Shown here: positions 52,242 through 64,000 of the stretch, piece after piece | Position numbering within the stretch: the stretch's first letter is position 1 | Layout of the letters: each line of letters starts with the position of its first letter | Assembly: GCF_937616625.2 (NCBI RefSeq) | Contig: NC_065575.1 | Coordinates: 7,447,501-7,511,500, forward strand | Source: Mercurialis annua | Lineage: Eukaryota; Streptophyta; Magnoliopsida; Malpighiales; Euphorbiaceae | Direction: 5' to 3' | Length of the DNA stretch: 64,000 nucleotides | Made by a program: the position numbers and the translations under genes | The notes under the pieces: generated by a model | Told to the model about the DNA's origin: nothing | Databases searched by the model: none | The model's input: only the letters and a program-made list of their open reading frames with translations

Positions 52242-53299
52242 ATTCATGCACCTTTATTTGTCAAAACTACTTGCACCTCTATTGTTGTTATAATTGGGTC
52301 CTTGAAAGAGCACTTAACTATTGAGACGAAGAAGAAAAGTGCGCGTGTGATATGAATTATGTTAGCTGCAAAATAAACTATAAACTTTAGCATGTTTTAT
52401 AATCTTAATATAAATTTTTAATTTTGACAATTTAAAATACAAAATATTAAATATTAAACAATTTGGAACTCTAAACAAATACTTGATAACAAAATATTGA
52501 TAAGGATGTCGAAATATATGCTATTATACCAATGTTTTAGCATTCGTATCACCATTTTTAACCATTTTTAATTGAAAATATATTACGTGTTCCGGATTGT
52601 AGAGAAAAAGTATTTTGTGTTCTTAAAATAGAAAGTCCATGTTTATATTATAAAATATGCAAAAATTCATAATTTATTTTATAATTGCTTAATATATAAA
52701 TTTTGGTCAATTCGGTTGAATCAAACTTTTCAAGAGCTGTAATCGAACAAAATTTTATTTGAAAATTTTAGCTTAGTTTATTTGAAATAATTCGGTCAAA
52801 TTAATTTGATCTTGATCGAATACCGTGTATTCCTCATACACATTTACTTGTCGGAAAAGAAAATAAATAAATAATTAAAATTGATGAAGTCCCTTATAAG
52901 TTAATCGGGACATATGGTATTAAATTTTATTTGCAGAATAAAATCCAAATTACATATATTCTTTAAAGAAAGTAGTTCTTTTTTATTTTTCATCAGTCAC
53001 CATATTTTTGTCCAATATCATGACTAATACCATTAAGCAAACCAATGGAAAAAAATTATAAAAATCATCAACAAAAAGAATAGTTATAGAAGAAGTTGAG
53101 TAAGTTTTCATTAAAAAAACACTAATCACTACACTAATTATAAAAATTCCCATCCAAAATCTATAATATCAATGATTCTGTGACCAATAAATTCGACACA
53201 AAATTTGATCATCACAAGTTCACAACTAAATATGAATCTTAACCCATTAGCATGCATCAAAACCAAAAGAAAAGAAGTAATAATTAGGCAGAATACAAT
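52242..53299. other. Intergenic, no gene seen
   Basis: AT-rich. Text near 52695-52820 (TTCGGTTGAATCAAAC) is of the dispersed-repeat type. No RNA or coding signal. Confidence 0.45.
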
Positions 53300-53307
53300 T
53301 TTAAAAA

Positions 53308-53679
53308 GGTCTAATTACTTAAAAAAACCTCACCTTATAACATTTTTTTCGTTTATACCCTCACGTAGAAAAAAGTTCATTTGTACCCTTTTTTGATTTT
53401 TCGTTTTCATCTCTACCCTAAAATTTAAATTTTTGACAATTAAATTAATTAAAGGATGAAAACATTATAAATGATTAATAATATTAATGTTTAATTAGAA
53501 TATAAGTTAAATATAAAGGATCATTTTGAATATTTTTCCAAATAAAAAGAGGTCAAATTAGCTCTTTAGGATAGAGACGAAAATAAAAAATTAAAAAAAG
53601 GGTACAAATGAACTTTTTCCTAGGTCAGGGTATAAACGAATAAATGTTACAAGGTGGGATTTTTTTAAATAATTAAACC
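53308..53679. mobile_element. Mutator-like MITE
   Basis: Ends GGTCTAATTAC and ATAATTAAACC are inverted; arms share TTCGTTTATACCCTCACG / GTCAGGGTATAAACGAA and TTCATTTGTACCC / GGGTACAAATGAA. Flanks TTTAAAAA at 53300-53307 and 53680-53687 (8 bp). Confidence 0.8.
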
Positions 53680-53687
53680 TTTAAAAA

Positions 53688-54317
53688 ATATGTATTTTAT
53701 TAGTATAATCTAATAAAGATAATAAAATTATATTTTTCAGTCTTATATAAATATTAACATTCTTTAAAAATTATCTATAAAGTGGATACTTATGCTCTAA
53801 TAGGACCATGCATCTTGGTCATCGAACCGAATTAATCAAATTAATTTTTTTGTAATCAAATTATATACAAATTGAGAAAATTGTGGACCGTGAAATGATC
53901 CAAAACTCTAAATTTTTCAAAATTTTCAACCGTAATTGAAGTTAATTAAATCGAAATTAAAGTTTCAATTTACTTTTATTCGTCGGGTTACTTCTGTTAA
54001 TACCCTCTACATGCATCCGCTCTATATAAATTCAGATATTAAAAGTATATTTTACAGGTTGTTCGCATTAAGTACGTATTATTTAACAGGTTTTCAATTG
54101 TTAGCTTAGCTTGTCTTGATTAAAATACACACAAGCATGACAATAATTGAAAAGTCGGTCCATTTAATGAATAAAAAAATCCGAAACTAAACTTTTGATG
54201 TCGTTTAATACAGGGACGGTGAACACTCCTAAACTCAGAACTGAGCCGGGTTGGGCAGTTCAGTAACCCACTTCACAGTCCAAAGTAGAGCCCACAATTG
54301 AATGTAAAAAAAACAAG
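53688..54317. other. Upstream region of the LARP6 gene
   Basis: AT-rich to 54200; GC-richer from 54205 (GGGACGGTGAACACTCC, GAGCCGGGTTGGGCAG). No other feature seen. Confidence 0.4.
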
Positions 54318-54324
54318 TATAAAT
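54318..54324 (+). promoter_or_regulatory. TATA box of the LARP6 gene
   Basis: TATAAAT about 150 bp before the ATG. The CT-rich leader that follows (CTCTTCGCCCTCGCC) is typical of well-translated plant mRNAs. Confidence 0.6.
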
Positions 54325-54420
54325 GGAAGAGTATGTTGATCTCCAGAAACCGAGAAATCCTCTCCAATTTGTCTCTTCGCCCTCGCCAAGGGCTCCTCCC
54401 TGTCACTCCCACCTCAATCT

Positions 54421-54430
54421 AAACCCTAAA
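54421..54430 (+). promoter_or_regulatory. telo-box in the LARP6 leader
   Basis: AAACCCTAAA, the plant telo-box, lies in the probable 5' UTR. It is common in genes of the translation apparatus, which suits an RNA-binding protein. Confidence 0.5.
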
Positions 54431-54467
54431 TCCCTCTCAAACTCTATCCAATTTTATTCATAATTAT

Positions 54468-57400
54468 ATGACTATGGCACCTCTAGAACATGAACTTGAA
54501 TCTCTACCACAAACCCTAGATCAATCCTCATCTTCTTCGTCGTCTTCTTCTTCAGATCCGTCGCTTTCTCGTAATGTATCCTTCAGTAAACTCAACGCTA
54601 AGGCTCCCGCGTTTGTCCCCACGCGCCCCCCTCAACAGCCGCAACCTCCGCCGACGACCACCACTGCTACTCGAGTTGCCGTGATTCCTCCACCACCGCC
54701 CCCGGGTGTGATGCATGTTTATCCTCCTCCGCCTCCTTCGCAGTTCCATATTCCTGTTCCTCGCGTGATGCCGGTCCAAAATCACCATCCTCGTCATCAT
54801 AACCCTAATCACCACCACCACCAGCATCATAATCAGCAGCAGTATGTTCCGGTGAGGAATCATAATAATCATGGTAATAATAGTCAGTACGTGGCAGTTC
54901 AGTATCAGGGGAATCATAATCAAAATCAAAATCAAAATCATCATTATGTGAAGAAGGCGCAACTAGAGGAAGAGGTGGAGTCCACTGCTACTCCTTCCGC
55001 CAAGAAGGAAGTAGCGGCAGCTGATCATGTGAATAAAACTGATAAGAACGGAAATGGGATGTCTGATGATGCTATGCAGAAACTTTTAAGTCAGGTCAGT
55101 GATTTTTTTTAATTATTAGTTTTAGGTTCTATAAGTTTGTTAACATTCTTAAGTTAATTTGAGGAAATCTAGTAAAAATAGTATGAATGAAAATATTGAA
55201 CTGGCTGATGTACAAGTTAGCTTTATCATGTTCTGGACGTATTTATTGGGAAGTGGAAACACGTAAGCTACTTGGGCATGCCCTTGGGCTCTGCAGACCA
55301 GGCGAATATATGCATATAATAGGTTAACTAAGATGACAAAATATGATACTTATCTTAAATCTTTTAGCTTGCATCTGGTGCTTGGGTGAATGGGTGGTTT
55401 GTATTTGCTTTTAGGATCCTGTACATATGAAAGATTTCTTTTTCATGATAAGTATTGGGGAGCTACATGGAAATTTTGATTTGTAAGTATATCTTTTTTT
55501 GTTGGTGGTGGTGCTGTTTCTTTTGCTAAATTTGTGGTCCTTTCATTAGGAGATATTTTTCTGGATACTTGTTGATTGACACAAAATGTAGCACAATATT
55601 TTCGTCGTTTTTGTGTGATTGGTCTTTTGGCCACCATGCTCACCGTAGAAACAACTGCTGCCTGAGTTTGAGTATCTTCAAAGCTGTAAAATGGGAAACT
55701 TGAAACTTTTAGATACCCATTAGTTTGTCATCTGGCTTTTATCGCACATAGATCTACTGTCTGCTCATAGGCTCGGGACTCAGGTATCCAAAATTATGGG
55801 AAGAAACTTGTGAAGTTTCAAGGAAATAGTATAGATTACTAACCAAAATTTGTTCGGAAAGATAACGGGTTTGTAGCATGTAATTAATTAATTCATCTAT
55901 ACTATTTATTATTCAATTTAATTTATACATTGTATAGTCAAAAGAAACATTTGAGTAAATTCTGTCCCATGTTCTATTAAGGGCATTGAAATTGCATATG
56001 CTTATCACATTTTGATAAAAAAACAAATTAGGCTGTAGCTGATGCTAGGAAAATGGAGTAGAAAAACTGCCCTTATTTAAAAAACTGTCATGCTTTGTAT
56101 GCATTGCTAAGATAGAATCCTTTTCTTCTTGATTAATAATCTTAAGAAGGTTTGCAGTCAGTTTTTGCCTGGTAACTATTTGGGTCTTAAGCTTATTTTT
56201 TAAGTGTTTTTTATTTTCTAAATGGCAATGAAGGAGTCTTAGACTCGGTCGATGTCTTACCAAGAAAATAATCACCAAGTTACATCGTTTAATTTATAGC
56301 TTCATTGTCAAAAGTAAAAAAATTGAAATGTAGCTCCTAGAACTGGATTAATCGCAAGTGTTTGTTTATTTGCTTTAGCATGAAGAATAATCTTTAAAAA
56401 TTACATTGCCTGTTCGCTTAACTCCTCTATAGAAAAGGTAAAAACATCTGAGCCATGCAAAATGGTACATGTTATTGCTCTTTTACGTGGACTGTAGTTT
56501 TAGTAACTCTCTGTATGAGCATAATTTGAACATGCTTTCTTTGTTCCTGACCGCTTCCAGTTTGTAAATGAAACAAAAAGAATACTGTATTATCATTATT
56601 TTGAATGAAAGGGTTGAGAACGGATTTAGTTCTTCAATGCATTCACTTGAGGGTCAATTAAGAAGTATAGGTACTGCTGTAGTATTTATTATGTGCAACA
56701 ACCTCTCTAAAATTGCTTAGAATAGTCAGCTATCTTTTTTGAAAATTAAGGTTGCCATGTGTTTTAATGATTTATGAAAGGCTCAACCATAAAAAATATC
56801 CCACCTTTTCAATTTTTTTCGTTTATGGCCCAAATTTTACAATCTTCAATTGTAGCCCATTTTTCAATTTCAATTATAGCCATTTGTTCAAATTTGAGTG
56901 GAAAAAGATTCAATATACACTTTATGTTTGGAATTTTTGATGGTAAAAGGATAAATTATAATAGGTCTAATGTCTTAAAAACCCCCGACCTTTTAGCCCC
57001 TTTTCAATCATACCCTGACGTTGAAAATTTGTCAATTTTACCCTATTTTGCATTTTTGTGTTTCAATTGTACCCTGAAAAATTAAATTAACGTCTTTTTC
57101 GTTTGGAATTTTTTTTTAAACATTCTCCATGTCTAGCATATATTAATTGTACGTTTTTAAAATTTATTTAAATTTAGTTAAATTAATTAAGAATTTAAGT
57201 TAGTGTTGATATGATTATGGGTTTTAGTTAGTTTTTAAAAATAAAGGACTTATTTGTACTTTTTTGAATAAAAAAGAATTTAATTTCATGTTTAAATTTA
57301 GTTAATTGAATGATTTCATCATTTAAGTTAAAAAATTAACAAAAATTAAAAAATTGGGGTACAATTGAAAACGGAAAATTTAAAAGTGGGTAAAATTGAC

Positions 57401-60400
57401 AAATTTTCAACGTCGGGGTGGAATTGAAAAAAAATTAAAGGTGAGGGTTTTTTGAGTGATTAGGCCATTATAATAATATGAAGGGCATATTTAAAATTTT
57501 TTCCGCTTCTATTTGAACAAATTGTTATAGTTGCAACTGAAAAATGAGAAATTGACTAAAATTGAAAATTTTGAAACTTTGGGCCATAAACAAAAAAATA
57601 AAAAAGATGGGGTATTTTTGGATGATTAAGACTTTATATAATGGTATGTAATGCCTTTCTAAGAGAGGTTTGTGTCATTGACTCATTGTGAAATAGATTT
57701 TTGGTTCCGAAAAAATAAAATAGATCTTGGTTGGTGAAAGGAAAAGGGTAAGCTGCCGAGACAGTACTTTGTATTCCTTGTTTTACAGTACAACTCCCCA
57801 TCTGTTACTGTAAGATTCTTAAATATTTGAAGCATGTATGGATTATTAGCTAATGAATACCTGGAAATTTTACTTGCTATTAAATGTAAAAACAGAGTAC
57901 TTGCTGTTTTGTCTTCATTTGTGGTTTTCACATCTAATGTTTCACTTCAGTATTCAAAACATTACCCTTTGTGCTCTTGTAAATTATATTTTTCAATTTT
58001 TTTGCTCTTTCCTTATGAAATTTGTAATGTTTACAGGTGGAGTATTATTTCAGTGATTTAAATTTGGCAACTACTGACCACTTGATGAGGTTTATTAACA
58101 AGGACCCTGAAGGATATGGTAACAGTCTGCATTCTAGTCCTTTACTTTTCTTTGCTTTCCAACCTTTTTTCTTCTATCTTTGCTTTCCAGTATTTTTTAA
58201 TTCTACTACAGCTACAGTGTTTTGGCTGTCTATGCTTAGAGACACTTTCTGTTTGCTTTCTAGTTCTGTTGTGATATGATGTGTATGCGCATAAAATCTT
58301 AGTAGGTAACTAGGTATTGCTTTTCTTAAGCATGAATGCCTTCCCATGATAGTTTGTTCAATCTTTAGCTTTTAATTGTGCCTTTTAATGTTCATATTGT
58401 GGAAGGAACCAACGATTATGATCAAGATACTGTAGAACACATTTATATTCACACACACACACACACATCAAGGAACTAAAGTTTCATTTGTTCCTTTAAC
58501 TTACTGTCATTTGTTAAGCTCCAAATGAATGAATCATATGATATCTCCTTTCCCGATGTTCTGATTGGATTGTCTCTTTGTAAATGCATCTGATTCTTGT
58601 ATTTTCTTCATTTTTTTATATAACTATGCTCTGTGTATGCAATTGTTATAGAAGCTGTACTTTGCCTTTAGAATTTGAATTTTGTTAACTAATTTGTTTC
58701 TTGTAAAAAAGATGTTAACATACTCTTTTTTTTTTATTCCTTTTCATACCACAAGAACTTAGAAATATGGTTCTTTAAAAGAAATTTTGTCTATTACATC
58801 AAGAAATAGATGGCTGCCCAATTGTCATTTGAAAATTAGTTGTTGTCTTTTACTTTTCAGTCCATTCTAATTCTTTCTGTTTGGTTTTAGTGCCAATATC
58901 CATTGTTGCTTCCTTTAAGAAGGTCAAAGCTGCCATAAACAGTAATTCTCATCTTGCTTCCATTCTGCGGAACTCATCAAAGCTTGTAAGCTTGTACAAT
59001 GTTTGCTGCTTCAAGTACATTTTCTTTAATGTTACCTGCTATTATAATTCCAGGTGTTCTTATTAACCTTCGCACTTTTGTCAACTCAGGTAGTTAGTGA
59101 AGATGGAAAGAGGGTGAGACGGCAACATCCCTTTACAGAGTCGGATGTTGAAGAGTTGCAAGTAAGTTTTTTTGTCAATTCATTTTACCCATTTTTTGTT
59201 TTCTATGTTACATAGTCTCAGGTGTAGTGTCCAATATATATATGTACACAAACACACGCACATATATATATACATACAGACACATGTATATGGCTGAATC
59301 ACTGAAAAATACCCTATCTTTTTGATTTTTTCCGTTTATGGCCGCATCTTTCAAAATCTTCAGTTTTGGCTCATTTTTCAATTTTTACTTTCAATTGTAG
59401 CCAATTGTTCAAATAGAAGTGGAAAAAAGTTCAAATATGTTGTTTATATTATTTCATATTATTTCAATTTGTATTTCTATCATAATAAATTTTAAAAATG
59501 AAGTAATATGAGAGGTTTATTTGAACCTTTTCCCGCTCCAGTTTGCACAATTATTGAAGATTTTGAAAGATGCGGCCATAAACGAAAAAAAATCAAAAAG
59601 ATGGGGTACTTTTGAGTGATTAACCCTACATATATATGTATACACATACACACACACAGGTATATATCATCGGACGTTAACTTTCTAAATTGAAAATACA
59701 GGGATATGGATCCAAAATAGGACACGTGTACTTAGATACATTCCTATGTCCCTTCAATCTTTATAACTCTTCTCTTCTTAGCAGTCCACTCCCCTTCTTC
59801 CTTATGTTTATATGCCCCTTCTCTTCTTAGCAATCCATTTCCCTTCTTTTATCTCTTGAAGTGTGCAACTGAAATTTAGAGAGAACATTATCTGTTTCTT
59901 GCATCCTTAATCCTCATTTTGGAGTTATAACAAGATCTTGTTTTATCTGTATCTTAGTCTCGCATAGTGTTTGCTGAAAATTTACCTGAAGATCATTGTC
60001 ACCAAAACCTCATGAAGATTTTTTCTGCCGTTGGGAGGTACTGAGACGATTCTATATAAGATTTTATATAGTTAAGTTTCTCTTTTATTTAAATGTAGAT
60101 ATCTAATACTGATTACTTATTCAGTGTGAAGACAATCCGCACATGCCCCCCTCAAACTTCTGGCAGCGGAGCCTCTTCAGCATCCAGATCAGCTAAAGGC
60201 GAGGGAATGCATTTCAGTAACAAGGTACATTCCATTGGAAGCTCATGCACATTAGGGAAAACGGGAAATGACTATTTGGCAAAATGGATAGCCAATAGTT
60301 AACTTGAGTTGCAAATCAGAAAATATGAATAGGAAGAATGAAGCTAGCATTTAAATCTTGTCAAGCATGGTCGTGTACAATTTTCAGCTGCTATAATTAA

Positions 60401-61973
60401 ACAGTGTTTCTTATGCTTGGAATGTAACTTTTGTTTATCCTATTATCAGATTTGCTTTGGTTTATTGTGAGACAAGGTGGTCCTTCTGGACTATACATGA
60501 GATCAATGCATCAGGGGTTTCTTGATTGATATTCAATCTGCTTTGAGAGTGTACTTGTTTAGCTTGCTATCCTGTTCTTTTTTTTCCCCTTTGGATAGCT
60601 ATGTGCTGATGTATTCAGGAGGATCTTTGGTCCTCCATGGTATATTCTCCTTCTGTCCTCGATGAAGTTCAGATAACTTCTATTATTGTTTTGCTAGGAA
60701 AAATATTTAATGCTTTTAATAATTTGTCAATTCATTTATGAGGTCATACGTCATAGTCTTCTACTTTTTCAGAAGCTCAAATGTTTTTTATCTGACACTG
60801 ATTTTTATACTCATTTCAGTATTGTGGTGCACATCTAATATTCTCTGTTTTATGCGTGTAGTTGCATGCATTTGTGGAATACGAGTCGGTTGAGATAGCT
60901 GAGAAAGCAGTAAGTGTTACTTTTTTCTTCTATTAGAGGAAGCTCATCTTTCAAATCCCATTCCCTTCTAGAGAAGTTGATTGATTAAATGTATATTCTA
61001 CTCTGCAGGTAGCAGAGCTAAATGATGAGGAGAATTGGAGGAGTGGTCTTAGGGTTCGATTAATGTTAAAACGTGTGGTATGTGCGTAAATCAAATTAAT
61101 TCTTCTTCATTGCTTGCGTATATACATGTGTCCATGCTCTTGGTCATTTTGGCGGGTTGCAAAGTTATCTAATTTTTGGAGTTATTGGTTTACTTCTGTC
61201 ACGTTTAGTCAAAACCTACTCAAGCACGAGGAAATAAAGGGCATGATGGCCAAGGAAAGTCTGGGGAAGAAGATGTTTCGACATCTGAGCAAACACCAAA
61301 TGAAAAACATAATGAAGATCCTCCGCAACTGAATGATGTTCATGCACATGAGCTTACTGTAAGCGCTGGCTGTTTCCAATTGAATGCTTCACCTTTTAGA
61401 TGCAGTTATAAGCTGATTTGTGTGATTGAAGCTTACTCATAAAGATTAAAATTCTCTAAATTTGCATCTGGATTTTCTTCCACTTTACTCTGCGCAAGTT
61501 AAAAAACTGAAAAGAAACTTCACAACAAATGTTGCTAATATTTCATTCTACGCATTCTCTTTAATAAAAAAATTAACTGTTTCTATTTTACGAGAAGGTA
61601 TAAAGTTAAGAAGCATGGCTCCTTTTCTGTCATGTGCATTGTTAAAAACAGTACATCGGCTGATCTTTGTTGCACTAAACGATTTTCTTGTCTGGATTGT
61701 CATCATTTGATTGGGCAGGGAGAGGATCTGGCTAATGACAAGGAAAGTCCACAGAAAAAGGGGCGGAATCGAGGACGAGGAAAGGGACGTGGGAGGGGCC
61801 AGCACCACCATAACAACCGTGGGAATCACATAGGAACCCCCCCTTCAAATAATCCAATATATAATGAACAGCCATCTATACCGAAGCAACAACCTCCTGG
61901 ACCTCGTATGCCAGATGGCACTAGAGGATTTGCTATGGGTCGCGGGAAGCCAGTTGCTGTTAATACTGCATGA
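54468..61973 (+). CDS. LARP6: La-related protein 6 (LARP6B/C type) with PAM2 motif
   Basis: Ten exons: 54468-55094, 58037-58118, 58891-58985, 59090-59161, 59958-60037, 60125-60224, 60862-60909, 61009-61077, 61209-61358 and 61719-61973. All are GT..AG; 1,578 nt give 525 aa. Residues 40-52 (SKLNAKAPAFVPT) are a PAM2 motif, which binds the MLLE domain of poly(A)-binding protein. A Pro/His/Gln/Asn-rich disordered region follows. The La motif starts near residue 196 (DDAMQKLLSQVEYYFSDLNL) and runs to about 295. An RRM follows (SRIVFAENLP ... VRLMLKRV, to about 391). The C-terminal tail is basic and rich in Gly/Arg (KKGRNRGRGKGRGRGQ) and ends in RGFAMGRGKPV, as in LARP6B/C. These proteins bind RNA and link mRNAs to PABP in translation or storage. 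ATGs at 54468 and 54474 are in frame; the second has better context (ATGG). Intron 1 (2.9 kb) carries nested MITEs and intron 4 another. Confidence 0.93.
56780..57632. mobile_element. Mutator-like MITE in LARP6 intron 1, split by another
   Basis: Ends GGCTCAACCATAAAAAATAT and GTATTTTTGGATGATTAAGAC are inverted; arms share TTCGTTTATGGCCCAAA / TTTGGGCCATAAAC. Flanks TTTATGAAA and TTTATATAA match at 7 of 9. It is interrupted by the element at 56964-57466. Its close relative is at 59291-59627. Confidence 0.8.
56964..57466. mobile_element. Mutator-like MITE nested in the 56780-57632 element
   Basis: Ends GGTCTAATGTCTTAAAAACC and TTTTTTGAGTGATTAGGCC are inverted and the perfect 9-bp duplication ATTATAATA lies at 56955-56963 and 57467-57475, inside the host element. 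It is therefore the younger of the two. Confidence 0.9.
58450..58467. repeat. (CA)9 microsatellite in LARP6 intron 2
   Basis: A pure CA tract; likely polymorphic. Confidence 0.9.
59233..59280. repeat. TA/CA-rich simple repeat in LARP6 intron 4
   Basis: Mixed TATATA and ACACAC runs directly left of the MITE at 59291; a similar run (ACATACACACACACAC) follows its right end. Confidence 0.8.
59291..59627. mobile_element. Mutator-like MITE in LARP6 intron 4
   Basis: Ends GGCTGAATCACTGAAAAATA and TACTTTTGAGTGATTAACCC are inverted; arms share TCCGTTTATGGCCGCATCTT / AAGATGCGGCCATAAACG. Flanks ACATGTATA and ACATATATA match at 8 of 9. Same family as 56780-57632. Confidence 0.82.
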
Positions 61974-62844
61974 CATGTGTTACTCTGGGTAAGTAATTCT
62001 TCTACGAAATGGTTTGGATGGCAGGGTTTTACAAAGGGCTGTCAATCTGAAGTAGTAACAAAGGGTTGGGTAGAATATTTAATGTCTTGTATTTGTGTAA
62101 GGAGTTGAAGGACAAAACTCTTTTCTTATATTATATTACTGTCTTTAGCTGTATGATGTAGAAACAAGAAGAATATGAAAACCCTTGAGAGGGAAAAGTA
62201 CGAGAAAAAAAATGAAAAATACTTATATACATATATTGCTGCCTAGACTTTTTAACATTACATACACAAATTGTTAATCATTTATCGACTCTAAAAATGA
62301 TGATTTTATAATTTCATCACAAGCTTGACTTTTTTTTCCTTTCAAAGCAGCAGATTTTGAGCTAGTAGAAATGATAAAAAAAATCCACATGATTGATTTA
62401 AATCAAAAGTTACTCGAGCCCTAACCTCTTTGGACCCTAATATTCTGTTGTTTATGTGGTACTTAATCATCCTAGTACTCCAAATACTAAACAGACTGAT
62501 GTCAATTTTGATGAGAAAATATAAAAAACATGGAAATCAATACCTCTAAAATTGAACCTCTTGATATTAACCATTGTTCTTGTAATAGCCAGGATATGAA
62601 GCCCTTGTAGAAGCTTGATTTTCTGGTTCATGATCTCCAAGAAATTGCTTAATCAAGATGTGTTTTTATATCTTGTTTTTGGTCTGTCGTGTAACAAAAG
62701 AAGCTCATGATTTATGAATTATGAATATAATATTTCTGTCAAAAAAATAATTATGAATATAATATAAAAAAATATTACTTATTTTAGTAAATTTGTACCA
62801 ATATTATAGATCCAATGTATAATTTAACTTTTTTATTAATTCAC
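61974..62844. other. LARP6 3' UTR and intergenic DNA
   Basis: The first 250 bp, T-rich and without frames, is the likely 3' UTR; no clear AATAAA. The remainder has no recognised feature. Confidence 0.45.
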
Positions 62845-62853
62845 TTTATTTTA

Positions 62854-63166
62854 GACATAAGTAGCAATTTGCCCCCTCAACTTATAAACAATGGGCAATT
62901 TACACATAAATTAACTTTGTGGGCAAATTAATCACGAACTTGTTAATTATGGGCAATTAATCCCATCTTGTCAATTTGTCCCCTCAACTTGTAAGCTAAT
63001 TGTTCCCTAAATTGACAATTTACCCCTTCAACTTGTAAACTAATTTGTCCAAATGGAGTTAATTTTCTATAATTACCAAGTTCGTGATTAATTTGTCCAC
63101 AAAGTTAATTTATGTGTTAATTGCTCATTGCTTACAAGTTGAGGGGGTAAATTTCCACTCAAGTCC
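62854..63166. mobile_element. Mutator-like MITE
   Basis: Left GACATAAGTAGCAATTTGCC and right (reverse complement) GGACTTGAGTGGAAATTTAC pair, and arms share CCCCCTCAACTTATAA / TTACAAGTTGAGGGGG. A perfect 9-bp duplication TTTATTTTA flanks it at 62845-62853 and 63167-63175. The core has extra copies of CCCCTCAACTTGTAA. Confidence 0.85.
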
Positions 63167-63431
63167 TTTATTTTAGAACACTCTTAATTATTACAAATCT
63201 CTATATTATTCAATTTTTATAATTATCTTCTATGTGGACTTATATGTGCATCCTATCGTCATTGAGCGTGTAACACGTTTTTCATTGATATGAACATTTT
63301 TACACATAATTCCATCTCTAAATATATCATTTATATATATATGTAACTCCTAAATAATAGTTTTAGAATTATATGATTTGAACTTTATATGCTAATTTAT
63401 AAAATTGACTAATTCCATATCATGATGAATT

Positions 63432-63505
63432 GGCCTATTAGCTCAGTTGGTTAGAGCGTCGTGCTAATAACGCGAAGGTCGCAGGTTCGAAACCTGCATA
63501 GGCCA
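63432..63505 (+). tRNA. tRNA-Ile (anticodon AAU)
   Basis: 74 nt. The acceptor stem pairs GGCCTAT with ATAGGCC. The D arm includes box A (TAGCTCAGTTGG). The anticodon loop CTAATAA gives AAT, read as IAU after deamination. The T arm is GCAGG-TTCGAAA-CCTGC (box B GGTTCGAAA), and the discriminator base is A. No intron. It is followed within a few bases by TTCTTTT, a weak pol III stop. All stems are intact, so it should be functional. Confidence 0.97.
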
Positions 63506-63884
63506 TTCTTTTAGTTTTACTTTTTGCAGACATGATTTGTATTGGCAGGTTGAATCCATTCTATTTCTGTATTGTTTTGGTATGGAACTCATACCCCTTT
63601 TCTAAAATTAGTCCTAAATATTTTTAAAATAATTTTTCAAACAACTCAATCTTTTTGTTTGAAAGTTAAAGCCATAAACAATCTTAATTTTAAAAATTTG
63701 GATTTGTGTATGTAAACTTTTTTGTCAAAAAATATATTTTATTAAGAAAAACACCAAGATACAATTTAAAATGATTGATATAAAAAAGGTTCAAAAAGTT
63801 GAAAAAACGAACAATTAATTTACAAAAAGAAAATAAAATTTTTACAGCGACAATAAATAAAAAAAAAATTAAGTGTTAAGATTA
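63506..63884. other. Intergenic, no feature seen
   Basis: AT-rich with A-tracts; no RNA or coding signal beyond the tRNA terminator. Confidence 0.5.
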
Positions 63885-64000
63885 GATCTGGCAATTTTAG
63901 ACACGACACGATTAGATGATACGACACGACACGAAATTAAACGGGTTTGGATTTGATGTAAATGGGTTTGGGTCATAAACGGGTCAACCCGTTTATGACA
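63885..64000. repeat. Dispersed repeat cut by the window edge
   Basis: Begins GATCTGGCAATTTTAGACAC and continues with ACGACACGA and ACGGGTCAACCCGTTTATGA text. This resembles a common plant dispersed repeat; 23540-23760 has weaker text of the same kind. The right end is outside the window. Confidence 0.45.

Noticed and set aside
54552..54962. 136-codon open frame on minus opposite LARP6 exon 1
   Set aside because: It mirrors the low-complexity His/Pro/Ser codons (Met/Ile/Arg-rich product) and has no independent support.

Overview
The window is nuclear DNA from a eudicot plant. The evidence is multi-exon genes with GT..AG introns, very AT-rich intergenic DNA, a plant-type tRNA-Ile, plant L1 LINEs carrying an RNase H domain, and a 21-nt match to the conserved plant microRNA miR827. 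The species cannot be named; a rosid such as a member of Malpighiales is possible but unproven.

Layout. The first 39 kb is gene-poor and repeat-rich. It holds a small secreted Cys protein gene (1365-1727, minus), a MIR827 locus with two phosphate-response P1BS boxes and a TATA box just upstream (6403-6635), a young 5'-truncated LINE (6782-8438), a 98-aa conserved plant protein of unknown function (14489-14785, minus), and a 685-aa intronless Ser-rich protein (24148-26205, minus). At 32134-38893 lies a decayed L1-type LINE on the minus strand, split by a 2.5-kb solo LTR that carries an unusual array of 14-16-bp palindromes.

The right 25 kb holds three plus-strand genes in tandem, with exon models closed in frame: a nucleoside hydrolase of the URH2 type (39927-43610, 9 exons, 321 aa), inositol 1,3,4-trisphosphate 5/6-kinase 4 (ITPK4; 44429-51258, 12 exons, 498 aa), and a La-related protein of the LARP6B/C type with a PAM2 motif (54468-61973, 10 exons, 525 aa). 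A tRNA-Ile(AAU) gene follows at 63432-63505.

Repeats dominate the rest. At least 14 Mutator-like MITEs with long terminal inverted repeats, usually with 8-10-bp target duplications and many sharing a GGBTTAAT-like end, make up about a tenth of the window. There are also two Tourist elements, one Stowaway, and three tRNA-derived SINE families (one with four copies). Nested insertions give relative ages in the LINE/LTR region and in intron 1 of the LARP6 gene. MIR827 and ITPK4 both relate to phosphate biology (Pi-starvation signalling and inositol phosphates), but they lie 38 kb apart and no physical link is claimed. Nothing resembling a new enzymatic or defence system was found; the most unusual structure is the palindrome array in the solo LTR.
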